Shown piece after piece: positions 8,370-17,613 of a DNA stretch of 64,000 nt. The stretch's first letter is position 1. Every line of letters starts with the position of its first letter. This stretch comes from an uncultured Tateyamaria sp. (GTDB taxonomy: Bacteria; Pseudomonadota; Alphaproteobacteria; Rhodobacterales; Rhodobacteraceae), in NCBI RefSeq assembly GCF_947487805.1, contig NZ_CANKXW010000004.1, forward strand, positions 1 through 64,000, written 5' to 3'. A model generated the notes under the pieces. It was not told where the DNA came from. It saw nothing but the letters and a program-made list of their open reading frames with translations, and made no database searches. Both the position numbers and the translations under genes were made by a program.

Positions 8370-9976
8370 GCTACACCTCCAAACGGGACACCCGAGATTT
8401 CGGACATGTCCTTTTTCCACGTGGTCAGGTCATCAATATTGAATTTCGACAGGTGATCGTGGCCACAGGCCCGCGCCATCACCTGCATCAACTCGGTCGA
8501 CGCCTCAAAGAAATTGGCCAGCTGCCGCGCGGATTTCTCGACCACCAGCCGGTTGACCAGATGCGGTTTCTGGCTGGCGATGCCCACGGGGCAATTGTTC
8601 GTGTGGCACGCCCGCATCGCGATGCAGCCAATGGCCTGCATGGCCGAGTTCGACAGTGCCACGGCATCCGCGCCCAGCGCCAGTGCCTTGATGAAATCCG
8701 CCGGTTTGCGCAGCCCGCCGGTGATCACCAGCGACACGTCATGCCGCTCCAACCGGTCCAGATGCGCGCGGGCACGGGCCAGCGCGGGGATCGTCGGCAC
8801 CGAGATATTGTCGCGGAAGATAATCGGGGCCGCGCCGGTCCCGCCGCCACGCCCGTCCAGAATGATATAGTCGACGCCGACCTCAAGGGCCGCATCGATA
8901 TCCTTTTCGATATGCTGCGCCGACAGCTTGTACCCCACCGGGATACCCCCCGTCCGGTCGCGCACCTCGTCGGCGAAATCCTTGATCTGCGCCGGGTCGG
9001 TCCAATCCGGGAACCGGGGCGGTGAAATCGCGTCTTCACCCTCGTTCAGGCCCCGAACTTCGGCGATCTTGCCATGTACCTTGTTGCCGGGCAGGTGTCC
9101 GCCTGTGCCGGTCTTGGCCCCCTGCCCGCCCTTGAAGTGGAACGCCTGACACTTCTGTACCTTGTCCCAGGAAAACCCAAACCGCGCCGACGCCAGTTCG
9201 TAGAAGTAGCGCGAGTTCGCCTCCTGCTCTTCGGGCAGCATCCCGCCCTCGCCCGAACAGATACCCGTCCCGGCCAGTTCGGCCCCACGCGCCAGCGCGA
9301 TCTTGGCTGGCTCCGACAGCGCGCCATAAGACATGTCGGACACGAACAGCGGGATATCCAGCTTCAGCGGTTTCTGCGCATTCGGGCCGATCACCACTTC
9401 CGTCCCAACCGGATCGTCGTCCAAGAGCGGCGGCTTGTGCAGCTGCGCGGTCAGCAACTGGATGTCATCCCAATCGGGCAATTGCACGCGCGGCACGCCC
9501 ATCGCATCGACCGCCCCGTGGTGGCCCGTCTTGGACAACCCGTCGCGGGCGTATTGCCTGATCAACCCGGCATAGGGTTCTTCCTCGGTGCCATGCGCGG
9601 TGTCGGCATAGAGGCCCAGATAGGCGTCGCGGTTGAACGGCTGCGGGTTGGCGTGGCCCCATGCGTTGACCTCATCGGCATCGACACAAATGTCGTCGCC
9701 CTCCAGCCAGCTCTTGAACTTGGGCAGCGCCTCTTCATTGGCGTATTCGCTGACCCCGCTATCGAGCCGATAGTCCCAGTCGTGCACCCCACAGATCAGG
9801 TTGTCGCCGCGCACAAACCCGTCCGACATCAGCGCCCCGCGATGCAGACACCGCCCGTAAAACACCGATATGTCATCGTCAAAACGGACAACGACAAGGT
9901 CCACCTCGCCGACAATGGCATAGGCGGGACTGCGGTCCGGCAGGGTACTGAGTTGGGCAACTACGTGTGGTGTCAT
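8366..9976 (-). CDS. Rieske [2Fe-2S] domain fused to a glutamate-synthase FMN domain
   Basis: A 536-residue fusion. Residues 1-100 are a Rieske domain (C43-L-H45 and C62-G-V-H65). Residues about 150-530 are the FMN-binding central domain of glutamate synthase: FVSDMSYGALS, GTGICSGEGGMLPEE, LDGRGGGTGAAP and the [3Fe-4S] cysteines C451, C457 and C462 in CIAMRACHTNNCPVG. There is no glutaminase domain, so if it makes glutamate it would use ammonia or receive nitrogen from another protein; related single-domain proteins include the C subunit of N-methylglutamate synthase. The ATG at 9976 has AGGAC upstream. It is the first gene of the two-gene unit and overlaps the next by four bases. Confidence 0.88.
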   Translation of the reverse strand: MTPHVVAQLSTLPDRSPAYAIVGEVDLVVVRFDDDISVFYGRCLHRGALMSDGFVRGDNLICGVHDWDYRLDSGVSEYANEEALPKFKSWLEGDDICVDADEVNAWGHANPQPFNRDAYLGLYADTAHGTEEEPYAGLIRQYARDGLSKTGHHGAVDAMGVPRVQLPDWDDIQLLTAQLHKPPLLDDDPVGTEVVIGPNAQKPLKLDIPLFVSDMSYGALSEPAKIALARGAELAGTGICSGEGGMLPEEQEANSRYFYELASARFGFSWDKVQKCQAFHFKGGQGAKTGTGGHLPGNKVHGKIAEVRGLNEGEDAISPPRFPDWTDPAQIKDFADEVRDRTGGIPVGYKLSAQHIEKDIDAALEVGVDYIILDGRGGGTGAAPIIFRDNISVPTIPALARARAHLDRLERHDVSLVITGGLRKPADFIKALALGADAVALSNSAMQAIGCIAMRACHTNNCPVGIASQKPHLVNRLVVEKSARQLANFFEASTELMQVMARACGHDHLSKFNIDDLTTWKKDMSEISGVPFGGVA

Positions 9977-10060
9977 AAAGGCGTCCTGAATTGAAGTTCG
10001 CCGCCAACCTGACACATGCCGACCGGGAAATCACTTCACAATATTCGCGCCTTACACGGA

Positions 10061-11353
10061 TCAGAGCCTCAGATCGCTCTGATCCTGATCGAAAACGGAT
10101 TTCATGTCGAACAGCACGCCCTGGTCTGTCAGTTGTGCCCTCAGGGCGTCCGCGCCCCCGGCCACGAACGCGTCGTGCGCCACGGCGAGGATGACCGCAT
10201 CATACGCCCCCGTCGCCTGCGGCATTCGGGGCAGTAGATTGATGCCATATTCGCCCTGCACCTCGTCTGCGTCAGCCCACGGATCATGCAGGTCGACCGA
10301 CAGGCCATAGCTCGCCAACTCGCCCAGCATATCCACGACCTTGGTGTTGCGGATATCGGCGCAGTTTTCCTTGAACGTGATGCCCAGCACCAGAACCCGC
10401 CCGCCGTGCACGCGGGCCTCGCGGCGGATCATCGCCTTGATCAGCAGGGACACCGCGTGCCGCGCCATCCCGTCGTTGATCTCGCGCGCCATGCGGATGA
10501 TGTCCGGGATGTGGCCTGCGCTGATCGACTTGTGCACAAGGTAATAGGGGTCCACGCCGATGCAGTGCCCGCCCACCAGACCCGGCGACAGGCGGTTGAA
10601 ATTCCACTTGGTCGCCGCCGCATCCAACACTGCCGCCGTATCCAGCCCCAGATGCGAAAAGATGATCGACAACTCGTTGATCAGGGCAATGGACACGTCC
10701 CGTTGCGTGTTCTCGATCACCTTCGACGCCTCGGCCACGCGGATGGACGGGGCCAGATGCGTGCCCGCCGTGATGATCGTGCGATACAGCGCGTCAATCA
10801 CCACCCCGGCCTCCGGCGTCGATCCCGACGTGACCTTGCAGATCTTGGTCAGCGGCCGCGCCTTGTCGCCCGGATTGATCCGCTCCGGGCTGTAGCCGGC
10901 GTAAAAGTCGGTGTTCAGCACCAGACCCGACCCCGCCTCGACCAGCGGCAGGCAATCGTCCTCGGTGGCGCCGGGATAGACCGTGCTTTCGTAGATGACG
11001 ATGTCACCCCGCTTGATCACCTGGCCGATCGCCCGCGATGCCGAAAGCAACGGCCCAAGGTTAGGCTGGCGCTGGTTGTCGATGGGGGTCGGCACGGCGA
11101 CGATATAGACGTTGCAGTCCGCGATATCGTCCAGCGCACTGGTAAATGTCAAATGCGCGGCGGCGCCCAGATCGTCGACCTCTCCGGTGCTGTCCGTCCC
11201 GGCACGCAGCTCCGCCACACGCCCCGCATCCAGATCGTAGCCAACCGTGGCGCGCTGTGTCCCGAAGGCCACCGCCAAGGGCAACCCGACATAGCCCAGC
11301 CCGATCACGGCCACGCGCATATCATCCAGGGCAGGAAGGGGGGCAGCAGTCAT
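10061..11353 (-). CDS. UDP-N-acetylhexosamine 6-dehydrogenase-like protein (WbpA/TviB type)
   Basis: A 430-residue nucleotide-sugar dehydrogenase. The N-terminal Rossmann fold has VIGLGYVGLPLAVAFG, the middle domain holds K211 and the catalytic cysteine C264 in GGHCIGVDPYYL, and the C-terminal domain starts near VLVLGITFKENCADIRNTK. The sequence type (YSPERINPGDK, KVIENTQRDV) is that of WbpA/TviB enzymes, which oxidise UDP-GlcNAc or UDP-GalNAc to the uronic acid for capsules and O-antigens. I prefer the ATG at 11353 (AGGTG upstream) to a GTG three codons earlier. No glycosyltransferase or other polysaccharide gene is adjacent, so the gene looks isolated here. Confidence 0.88.
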   Translation of the reverse strand: MTAAPLPALDDMRVAVIGLGYVGLPLAVAFGTQRATVGYDLDAGRVAELRAGTDSTGEVDDLGAAAHLTFTSALDDIADCNVYIVAVPTPIDNQRQPNLGPLLSASRAIGQVIKRGDIVIYESTVYPGATEDDCLPLVEAGSGLVLNTDFYAGYSPERINPGDKARPLTKICKVTSGSTPEAGVVIDALYRTIITAGTHLAPSIRVAEASKVIENTQRDVSIALINELSIIFSHLGLDTAAVLDAAATKWNFNRLSPGLVGGHCIGVDPYYLVHKSISAGHIPDIIRMAREINDGMARHAVSLLIKAMIRREARVHGGRVLVLGITFKENCADIRNTKVVDMLGELASYGLSVDLHDPWADADEVQGEYGINLLPRMPQATGAYDAVILAVAHDAFVAGGADALRAQLTDQGVLFDMKSVFDQDQSDLRL

Positions 11354-11464
11354 CGCGGGCACCTGTTCATTGCATTACGCTTGCCTAACCGCGCAGGCAG
11401 GCAGGCGCAATATGAGGGTGCCGCGCCCGGAATGAAGGGGTCGGCACGCACAAGTTTGCGAGCG

Positions 11465-12331
11465 CTACGGCCCAAAGACCGCCTTGAACCGGTCGACACA
11501 GGCCCGAAACCCCGCCTCAAAGTCGCCATTGCCGGGGTGATAAACGCTCTCGAAACTGATCACGCCCTCGTAGCCATCCGCATGCAGCGCATCGGCCATG
11601 GGCGCAAACAGCGGCCCCAATTGCCCCTGCCCCATCTCGCGTACCTCAAGTGTGGCGCGGGGTGTATCCACCTGCACGTCCTTGATGTGCACGTGGCCCA
11701 GATACCCGCCGCGCAGCTCTTCGTACCCATCGGGATAGGCCAGTTCGTGACACCAGCAATTGTTGGCCGGATCCCACAGCACCTTTAGTGCGTCGCGCGC
11801 GTCCAGCTCATCAATCAATCGCCGCGCGGTGTAGTTCGAATTGACCATCGTGCCATTGCCCGTCTCAACCACCAGCGTGACACCCTCGGCGCGGGCCAGA
11901 TCGACAGCCGGGGCGATCATCGGCGCCATCGTGTCCCACGCGCCATGGGCCACGTTCCACTTTTCCGCACCATGCGACCCCCACAGAATCTGCTCCTTTT
12001 TCTGGGTCATGATGCGCACCAGCGGACTGCCCACGACATGCGCCATGTCGATCACCCGTTTCAGAGCATCCATGTGCTGCATGTGCAGCGCGTCGCCCGC
12101 GCGATTGGCGCTGGTGGTCCCGGCAAAGATATGGCGGCTGAGGCAGGACACCGGCTTGCCGCGATCACGCAACAGCGCGTCGATCTCGCGGATTTCGCCT
12201 GCGCTGTGATCGCCCACCTCGGTATCGCCGACGAATTGCAGCTCCGCATAGTCCAGGCCAAACTCATCCATCACATCGACGGCATGGGCCAGATCGCGGC
12301 TGATCCCGTCGGTAATGACCCCCAGCTTCAT
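11465..12331 (-). CDS. sugar phosphate isomerase/epimerase family protein
   Basis: A 288-residue xylose-isomerase-like TIM-barrel protein. The metal-binding carboxylates and histidines expected of the family can be seen in LVVETGNGTM (Glu), VLWDPANNCWCHE (Asp, His), LGHVHIKDVQ (His) and ISFESVYHPGNG (Glu). Such proteins isomerise or epimerise keto-sugars, and in 3-keto-glycoside and levoglucosan pathways they work next to Gfo/Idh dehydrogenases, which are encoded just upstream. The ATG overlaps the stop of the preceding dehydrogenase gene by four bases, so the two are translated together. The exact substrate cannot be read from the sequence. Confidence 0.85.
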   Translation of the reverse strand: MKLGVITDGISRDLAHAVDVMDEFGLDYAELQFVGDTEVGDHSAGEIREIDALLRDRGKPVSCLSRHIFAGTTSANRAGDALHMQHMDALKRVIDMAHVVGSPLVRIMTQKKEQILWGSHGAEKWNVAHGAWDTMAPMIAPAVDLARAEGVTLVVETGNGTMVNSNYTARRLIDELDARDALKVLWDPANNCWCHELAYPDGYEELRGGYLGHVHIKDVQVDTPRATLEVREMGQGQLGPLFAPMADALHADGYEGVISFESVYHPGNGDFEAGFRACVDRFKAVFGP

Positions 12332-13239
12332 CGCGTCACCTTGGCCGCGTCACGGTGCAGTTCCGCGCCCACGATCTCTTCGATCACCTGCGTGCAGGTC
12401 CAGTTGTCACCGTCGGGATAGCGTGTGCGTCCGGCGTGAAACACCTGCATCGCCGACGCCGCCGTATGGAGCGGCACGCCCAACTCCTCGCCCAAGGCCA
12501 TCGAGATCGTCAGATCCTTGTGCATGGTGTTGATATGGCTGCCCGTGCCCTCAAACTGCCGGTCGATGATCTTTTCCAGCGCGTTGTTCACAACCCCGCA
12601 CCCCGCGGATGAGGTCGAAAAGACATCGAGGATCACCTGCCCCGGCACGCCCGCCTTGGCCGCCAATGCCGCGGCTTCGAACGTCGCCGAAAACTGGGCA
12701 CCGATCAGCGATTGCAGGCACGCCTTGACCGTCTGACCATCGCCCGCATCTGTGCCGACACGGTGGATATTGGCTGACACCGCCTCCATCACGGGGCGGG
12801 CGATGTCCATCGCGGTATCGGTCCCCGCCGCCATCATGGTGAGCGTACCCGCCTGCGCGCCCGGAAACCCGCCCGATACCGGGCTGTCGATCAGGTGCAG
12901 GTCTCGGCCCGCAAGACCTTGGGCAATCGCCCGCGCCTCGGCCGGTTTCACCGTCGCGGTCAGCAGGATGACACCGCCCGGCGCCATCGTCTCGGCCAGC
13001 CCATCGGGGCCAAGGATTACCTCATGCGCCTCCGCGCCCTTCATCACCATGACGAACACGGCCTGCGCGTTGCGGCCCACCTCCGCCGTAGACGCCCCCG
13101 TATGGCCGCCCATCTTTTCGAACGCGCGCTGCCGGTGGTCCAGCAGGTCACGGCCCCATGTCTCAAATCCATTTGCGATCAGGTTCTTGGCAAGCCCGCT
13201 GCCCATGTCACCCAATCCGATCACACCAACTGACGGCAT
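12328..13239 (-). CDS. NAD-dependent beta-hydroxyacid dehydrogenase (3-hydroxyisobutyrate dehydrogenase family)
   Basis: A 303-residue protein with the N-terminal NAD motif VGVIGLGDMGSGLAKNL, the substrate-binding DSPVSGGFPGAQAGTL and the catalytic lysine region GDGQTVKACLQSL. This layout is shared by 3-hydroxyisobutyrate, tartronate semialdehyde and L-threonate dehydrogenases; the context of sugar-acid genes favours a tartronate-semialdehyde- or threonate-type role, but the sequence does not decide. GAGGAG precedes the ATG. It is the first gene of a two-gene unit with the isomerase and is separated by 147 bases from the operon to its right. Two further members of the family lie at 23070 and 38015. 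Confidence 0.87.
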   Translation of the reverse strand: MPSVGVIGLGDMGSGLAKNLIANGFETWGRDLLDHRQRAFEKMGGHTGASTAEVGRNAQAVFVMVMKGAEAHEVILGPDGLAETMAPGGVILLTATVKPAEARAIAQGLAGRDLHLIDSPVSGGFPGAQAGTLTMMAAGTDTAMDIARPVMEAVSANIHRVGTDAGDGQTVKACLQSLIGAQFSATFEAAALAAKAGVPGQVILDVFSTSSAGCGVVNNALEKIIDRQFEGTGSHINTMHKDLTISMALGEELGVPLHTAASAMQVFHAGRTRYPDGDNWTCTQVIEEIVGAELHRDAAKVTR

Positions 13240-13386
13240 CAGCTGCTCCTCTTTGTGGTCCGTTTTCAGGGTGGGGTTTCACGTCATGCGCGGACGCCGA
13301 GCAGGTCCAAAAGACACCCCCTGCCCTATCGCGGCGCGCACTGCGCGCGCGTCCACGCTAGCACAAGATCGCCGCAAGACGAGCGT

Positions 13387-14391
13387 TTATTCGATGTCCA
13401 CGGGCGTGCCGGCGCGGGCGGCGATCTTGATCGCCTCGATCACCTGCACCGCGCGCAATCCGTCCGCCGCCGACACGAGCGGCGCGGCCTTGCCCAGGAT
13501 CACTTGCGCGAAATGGCCGATCTGCGCGGCCAGCGAATCCGCCAGCGGCAGGGGTACGCGCGTCTGATCGATCGGCGCCCACCAATCCGGCCCCTCAGCC
13601 TGCGACCATACGGTCAGGTTTGGCAACGCCAGAGACCCCTGCCGCCCCCCGATCAGATAGGCGGATTGATCCGTTTTGGGATAGGCCGGGTTTTCCCCCG
13701 CCGTCAGTTCCCAGCTCCACGGCCCCAGCGCCACATCCGACAGGTTCAGCGTGCCCAGCGCACCGCTGGCAAAGCGCAGGATCGCCACGCTCACCTCCTC
13801 CGCTTCGGCCCCGCGCACCGCGTTGCTTTCCAAGGCCTGGACCTGCGCAATCGGACCACACAGGTGCAACAACACATCGACATCATGGATCAGGTTGATG
13901 AACAGCGGCCCGGCCCCCGCCCCCTGCCGCCACGCCGCGTCGTAATAGTGGTCCGGCTTGGGCAGCCAGCACTGCCCATGCACCGTCGTGATCTGCCCCA
14001 ACCTCCCCGAGGCGATGATCTCATGCGCCTTGGCAATGATCGGATTGTGCCGCCGGTGATGCCCGACCAGCACGGGGACACCCGACTGCGCAGACGCCGC
14101 CACGATCTCCGCCCCTTCGGCGGCGGTCCCGGTCAGCGGCTTTTCGATCAGCATGGGCGTGCCCAGCCCGATCAACTCCATTGCCATGGGCGCATGCAGC
14201 GCATTGGGCACGGCAAGGATCACCCCGTCCGACATCCCGGCCAGTTCCGCCAGACTGCCCGCGCGCGGCCATGGGCCATCCTCGACCACCGGGTCGAACA
14301 CCGCCGACAGTTGGACACCGGGCGCACGTTCAATCGCGGCGATATGCTGCGTGCCGATCAGCCCGGCACCGGCCACCCCGACCCGGATCAT
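13387..14391 (-). CDS. Gfo/Idh/MocA family oxidoreductase (fourth of four)
   Basis: A 334-residue NAD(P)-dependent sugar oxidoreductase: Rossmann motif VGVAGAGLIGTQHIAAIE, the conserved lysine motif LIEKPLTG, and DVDVLLHLCG of the C-terminal beta-sheet domain. Members oxidise a hydroxyl of a free, linked or acidic sugar or inositol. It is the last gene of a five-gene minus-strand operon (18647 to 13387) in which each start overlaps the previous stop by four bases. It overlaps the uxuA end. The substrate is unknown, and it is clearly different in sequence from the other three members, so the set is not a recent tandem copy. Confidence 0.87.
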   Translation of the reverse strand: MIRVGVAGAGLIGTQHIAAIERAPGVQLSAVFDPVVEDGPWPRAGSLAELAGMSDGVILAVPNALHAPMAMELIGLGTPMLIEKPLTGTAAEGAEIVAASAQSGVPVLVGHHRRHNPIIAKAHEIIASGRLGQITTVHGQCWLPKPDHYYDAAWRQGAGAGPLFINLIHDVDVLLHLCGPIAQVQALESNAVRGAEAEEVSVAILRFASGALGTLNLSDVALGPWSWELTAGENPAYPKTDQSAYLIGGRQGSLALPNLTVWSQAEGPDWWAPIDQTRVPLPLADSLAAQIGHFAQVILGKAAPLVSAADGLRAVQVIEAIKIAARAGTPVDIE

Positions 14392-15569
14392 GCCAGCGCC
14401 GCCATGATGCCACGCAGTTCGGCCAACCCGCGCATACGACCGATCAGCGGATAGCCCGGCAGGCTGTCGCGGGTACGGTCGGTCAACAGCTCTTGCCCGT
14501 GGTCGGGCCGCATCGGAATGGTGTGATCCGCGCGCCCCTCGGCCCGGCGGCGCGTCTCCTCCGCCATCAGCGCGCGCAGCGTCGCGACCATGTCCGTGTC
14601 CCCCTCCAGATGCGGCGCCTCAAGGAAACTGGCCCGCGCGGGGTCCGGCGACGGCAACCGCTTGGTGTTCCGCAGATGCGCAAAATGGATGCGCGGCCCC
14701 AGCCGCCGGACAAACTCCACCGCGTCAAAGAACGGGTCCACCCCCATCGACCCGGTGCACAATGTTGCCCCGCTGGACGGCAGATTTACCGCCTCCAGCA
14801 CATGCGCATAATCATCCGTTGTCGACATCACCCGTGGCAAACCCAGCAGGGAAAACGGCGGATCATCCGGATGACAGCACAGGCGCATCCCAAGCGCCTG
14901 CGCGTGGGGAGCGACCTCCCCCAGAAAGTCGATCAGGTTCTGCCGTAGCTGCGCGGGCGTGATCCCGTCATAGGTCGCCAGACGCGCCCGTACGTCATCC
15001 AGCGTCCATCCATCATTCGCCCCCGGCAGGCCCGCGATGATCGTGCGCGTCAACTGCTGCCGCGCGGCGTCGTCCAGCCCGGCATGGACCTGGCCCGCCT
15101 GCACGCGCACCACCTCCGGATAGTCTTCTGCCGCGCCGGGCCGTGCGAGGATATGCAGATCAAAGGCCGCAAAGGTCGGCAGATCAAACAGCATCGCCGT
15201 CCCGCCATGGGGCTGCGGCGCGCGCGTCTGCGTCCGCGTCCAGTCGAGGATCGGCATGAAGTTGTAGCACACCGTTTCGATCCCCTCGGCGGCCAGCGAC
15301 GTGAGACTCGCCTTATAGGCCTTCAGATGCGCGGCCATATCCGCACCTTGCGTCTTGATCGTCTCGGACACCGGCAGGCTCTCCACCACCTCCCAGGTCA
15401 GACCTGCCGCCGCGATCATGGCCTTGCGCTCGGCAATCGCAGCGCGCGGCCATTCGACCCCCGGCGCGAACACGTGCAGGGCCGTCACAACGCCGGTGGC
15501 CCCGACCTGCGGCAGGTCGGACAGCTGCGTGGGGTCGTCCGGTCCAAACCAGCGCCAGCATTCGATCAT
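14388..15569 (-). CDS. uxuA: D-mannonate dehydratase
   Basis: A 393-residue UxuA-family enzyme (usual length about 394) that converts D-mannonate to 2-keto-3-deoxy-D-gluconate. Seen are the N-terminal ECWRWFGPDDP, the metal-binding LCCHPDDPPFSLLGLPR and TLCTGSMGVDP, and the C-terminal RPDHGQELL. I start it at the ATG at 15569, which overlaps the upstream stop as ATGA and has AAGG nine bases upstream; an ATG three codons earlier would abut the ribosome-binding site. Its pathway partners uxaC and uxuB lie about 3 kb away on the other strand, and kdgK at 21283. It stands between Gfo/Idh genes, which is an unusual operon setting. Confidence 0.94.
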   Translation of the reverse strand: MIECWRWFGPDDPTQLSDLPQVGATGVVTALHVFAPGVEWPRAAIAERKAMIAAAGLTWEVVESLPVSETIKTQGADMAAHLKAYKASLTSLAAEGIETVCYNFMPILDWTRTQTRAPQPHGGTAMLFDLPTFAAFDLHILARPGAAEDYPEVVRVQAGQVHAGLDDAARQQLTRTIIAGLPGANDGWTLDDVRARLATYDGITPAQLRQNLIDFLGEVAPHAQALGMRLCCHPDDPPFSLLGLPRVMSTTDDYAHVLEAVNLPSSGATLCTGSMGVDPFFDAVEFVRRLGPRIHFAHLRNTKRLPSPDPARASFLEAPHLEGDTDMVATLRALMAEETRRRAEGRADHTIPMRPDHGQELLTDRTRDSLPGYPLIGRMRGLAELRGIMAALA

Positions 15570-16609
15570 GGGTGCCATCCTTGTGTCATGGGGTGCGCGT
15601 CCGGCAGGGGCAGATCTACATGCGCCTTCGTACGGTGAGATGTGTAGATCGCAGTGACCAGAGCAACCGACGCCGCCCCAGCGTCGAATGTCACCGCGCT
15701 GTTGGGCTGCCCGGCAAGCGCGCGCGCGACGTGGTCCAGAAACCCCGCAAAACCCGAAGGTGTACCGGCACAGTCCGCGACGATCCCGTCCACCTGCGCC
15801 TGCATCGCCAGGTCCCGCGCCTCGAACCGCCATGTGCCCTCGGCCGGGGCATAGGGCACCGTGCCAGAGGTCGCCGTCAGATGTTCGTAGACCAGCCGCA
15901 GCCGCGTTTCATCCGTCGCACTGCCCAGCGTGACCGAACTGGTCGCCAGCGCGCCGCCCGCGAGTTCGAACAGGATGGCGGCGGTATCGTCGGTCTCGAT
16001 CGGGTTCACCAGAGTGCCCAGCCGCGCCGTCAGCCCCGTCACCGGCGCCATCACATGCGACAGCAGGTCATGCGCGTGGATCGCGTGGCCCAGAACCGCG
16101 CCGCCCTGCTCTCCTGCCCAGGTGCCGCGCCACGGCACGGCATAGTAATCGGCCCCCCGGTTCCAATGCGTCTCCAGCGACGCGGCGCGTGGCGCACCCA
16201 AAAGCCCCGCCTCTCGCAGCGCAGCGAGCGCCGCAAAAGCTGGCCCAAACCGGTACTGGAAGACCGGAAACACCTGCCGCCCCGCCGCCAGTGCCGCCGC
16301 GCGCATCTGCGCGATCTGCGCCATCGACGTGGCCAGCGGCTTTTCACAGATCACATGCTTGCCCGCCTCCAGCGCGGCCACCGTGACCGGCGCATGCATA
16401 TGCGGTGGCAGGCAGATGTCGATCAGGTCCACATCTGCGACCAGCGCGTCCTCGATCCCTGTCAGGCCGGTGATGCCGCCCGTGCACAGGGCCGCGCACC
16501 GCTCTGCATCCTGATCCACCAGATGCGTGACCTCGAACCCCGGCAGCGCGCGGTAGGCGTCCAGATGCTGCGCCCCGATGCCGCCGCCAAGGATCGCAAC
16601 ACGGATCAT
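15566..16609 (-). CDS. Gfo/Idh/MocA family oxidoreductase (third of four)
   Basis: A 347-residue family member with the Rossmann motif VAILGGGIGAQHLDAYR, the catalytic-lysine motif VICEKPLATS and the helix GHAIHAHDLLSHV of the substrate domain. It probably oxidises or reduces a sugar-derived compound with NAD(P). Start and stop both overlap neighbours by four bases (16609 with the preceding gene, 15566 with uxuA), which makes it a tightly coupled middle gene of the operon. The specific substrate is not recognisable. Confidence 0.87.
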   Translation of the reverse strand: MIRVAILGGGIGAQHLDAYRALPGFEVTHLVDQDAERCAALCTGGITGLTGIEDALVADVDLIDICLPPHMHAPVTVAALEAGKHVICEKPLATSMAQIAQMRAAALAAGRQVFPVFQYRFGPAFAALAALREAGLLGAPRAASLETHWNRGADYYAVPWRGTWAGEQGGAVLGHAIHAHDLLSHVMAPVTGLTARLGTLVNPIETDDTAAILFELAGGALATSSVTLGSATDETRLRLVYEHLTATSGTVPYAPAEGTWRFEARDLAMQAQVDGIVADCAGTPSGFAGFLDHVARALAGQPNSAVTFDAGAASVALVTAIYTSHRTKAHVDLPLPDAHPMTQGWHP

Positions 16610-17613
16610 CGCGCCGCCCCCTCGGCCATGGCCTGCGCGTCCAGCGCCAGTTCCATCACGTGGAAACAGTGATCCTGCGTCATCGCGGTTTCCGTCCGGT
16701 GGGCAATGTCATGTGCCAGCCGCTCGAAATAGGGCAAGCCCGCCTCGCGCGCGTCGAGCACCTCGCATCGGTCGCCATTCACAAGGATCACGCTGTCGGT
16801 GCCCGCACGCCCGCCCACATCCACATATTTGCGCAGCTCGATATACCCATCCGTCCCAAGCAAGGTCAGCCGCCCGTCACCCCAGTTGGGAAGCGCATCG
16901 GGCGTGTACCAATCCACGCGGATATACCCGCTGGCCTGCGCGCTGCGCAGCGACATCTCTCCGAAATCCTGCAATCCGGGGTCACCGGGATTGGCGTGAT
17001 TGGCCACATGGGCCATCGTCACCTCCGCCCGTTCGGACCCGGTAAAGTGCAGGAACTGATCGATCTGGTGCGAGGCGATATCGGTCAATACGCCCCCGTA
17101 CCGCGCGCGGTCAAAGAACCAGTCGGGCCGCGTCGGACGGTTCAGCCGGTGCGGCCCAAGGCCCGTCGTGTGCACCACCCGCCCGATGGCCCCGTCGCGC
17201 ACCAGTTGATCGGCCAGCGTGACGCTGGGCACCTCGAACCGTTCGGAAAAGTTGATGGACCAGATGCGCCCCGTCTCGGCCACACAGGCCCTGATCTCCG
17301 CCAGTTGCGCATGAGTGGTGCAGCCGGGCTTGTCGGTCATCACGTCGTGCCCGGCTTGCATGGCACGGACCGCCAGCGTGGCCCTGTCCGCCGGAATCGC
17401 CGACACCAGCGCCAGATCCGCCCCCGCCGCCAGCGCCGCGTCCAGCGTGTCGAACCGGTGCAGATCGGGGAACCGTTTGACATAGCCCGCCAGCGGCTGC
17501 GGATCGCCTTGGGTCCAGAACCCAAGGCACCGCGCGCCGATGCGCTGCATGTTCTCGGTCATGCCATAGATATGGCGGTGATCAAGGCCAAGGGCCACAA
17601 AGCTCAGGGTCAT
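16606..17613 (-). CDS. Gfo/Idh/MocA family oxidoreductase (second of four)
   Basis: A 335-residue family member. The N-terminus is atypical: instead of the GxGxxG loop it reads FVALGLDHRHIYGMTENM, a form seen in some Gfo/Idh proteins whose cofactor loop has diverged. The lysine motif MTDKPGCTTHAQL and the histidine-bearing DIASHQIDQFLHF are present. The ATG at 17613 overlaps the previous stop as ATGA; the longer in-frame extension upstream is antisense noise. The altered cofactor loop means that it could be an isomerase- or lyase-like member rather than a classic dehydrogenase; that is inference. Confidence 0.83.
   Translation of the reverse strand: MTLSFVALGLDHRHIYGMTENMQRIGARCLGFWTQGDPQPLAGYVKRFPDLHRFDTLDAALAAGADLALVSAIPADRATLAVRAMQAGHDVMTDKPGCTTHAQLAEIRACVAETGRIWSINFSERFEVPSVTLADQLVRDGAIGRVVHTTGLGPHRLNRPTRPDWFFDRARYGGVLTDIASHQIDQFLHFTGSERAEVTMAHVANHANPGDPGLQDFGEMSLRSAQASGYIRVDWYTPDALPNWGDGRLTLLGTDGYIELRKYVDVGGRAGTDSVILVNGDRCEVLDAREAGLPYFERLAHDIAHRTETAMTQDHCFHVMELALDAQAMAEGAAR

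Noticed and set aside
11396-11412. Three tandem GCAG/GCAGG units upstream of the UDP-sugar dehydrogenase
   Set aside because: Too short and few to be a functional repeat or a CRISPR; it can arise by chance in GC-rich DNA. No CRISPR-like spaced repeats were noticed elsewhere in the window.
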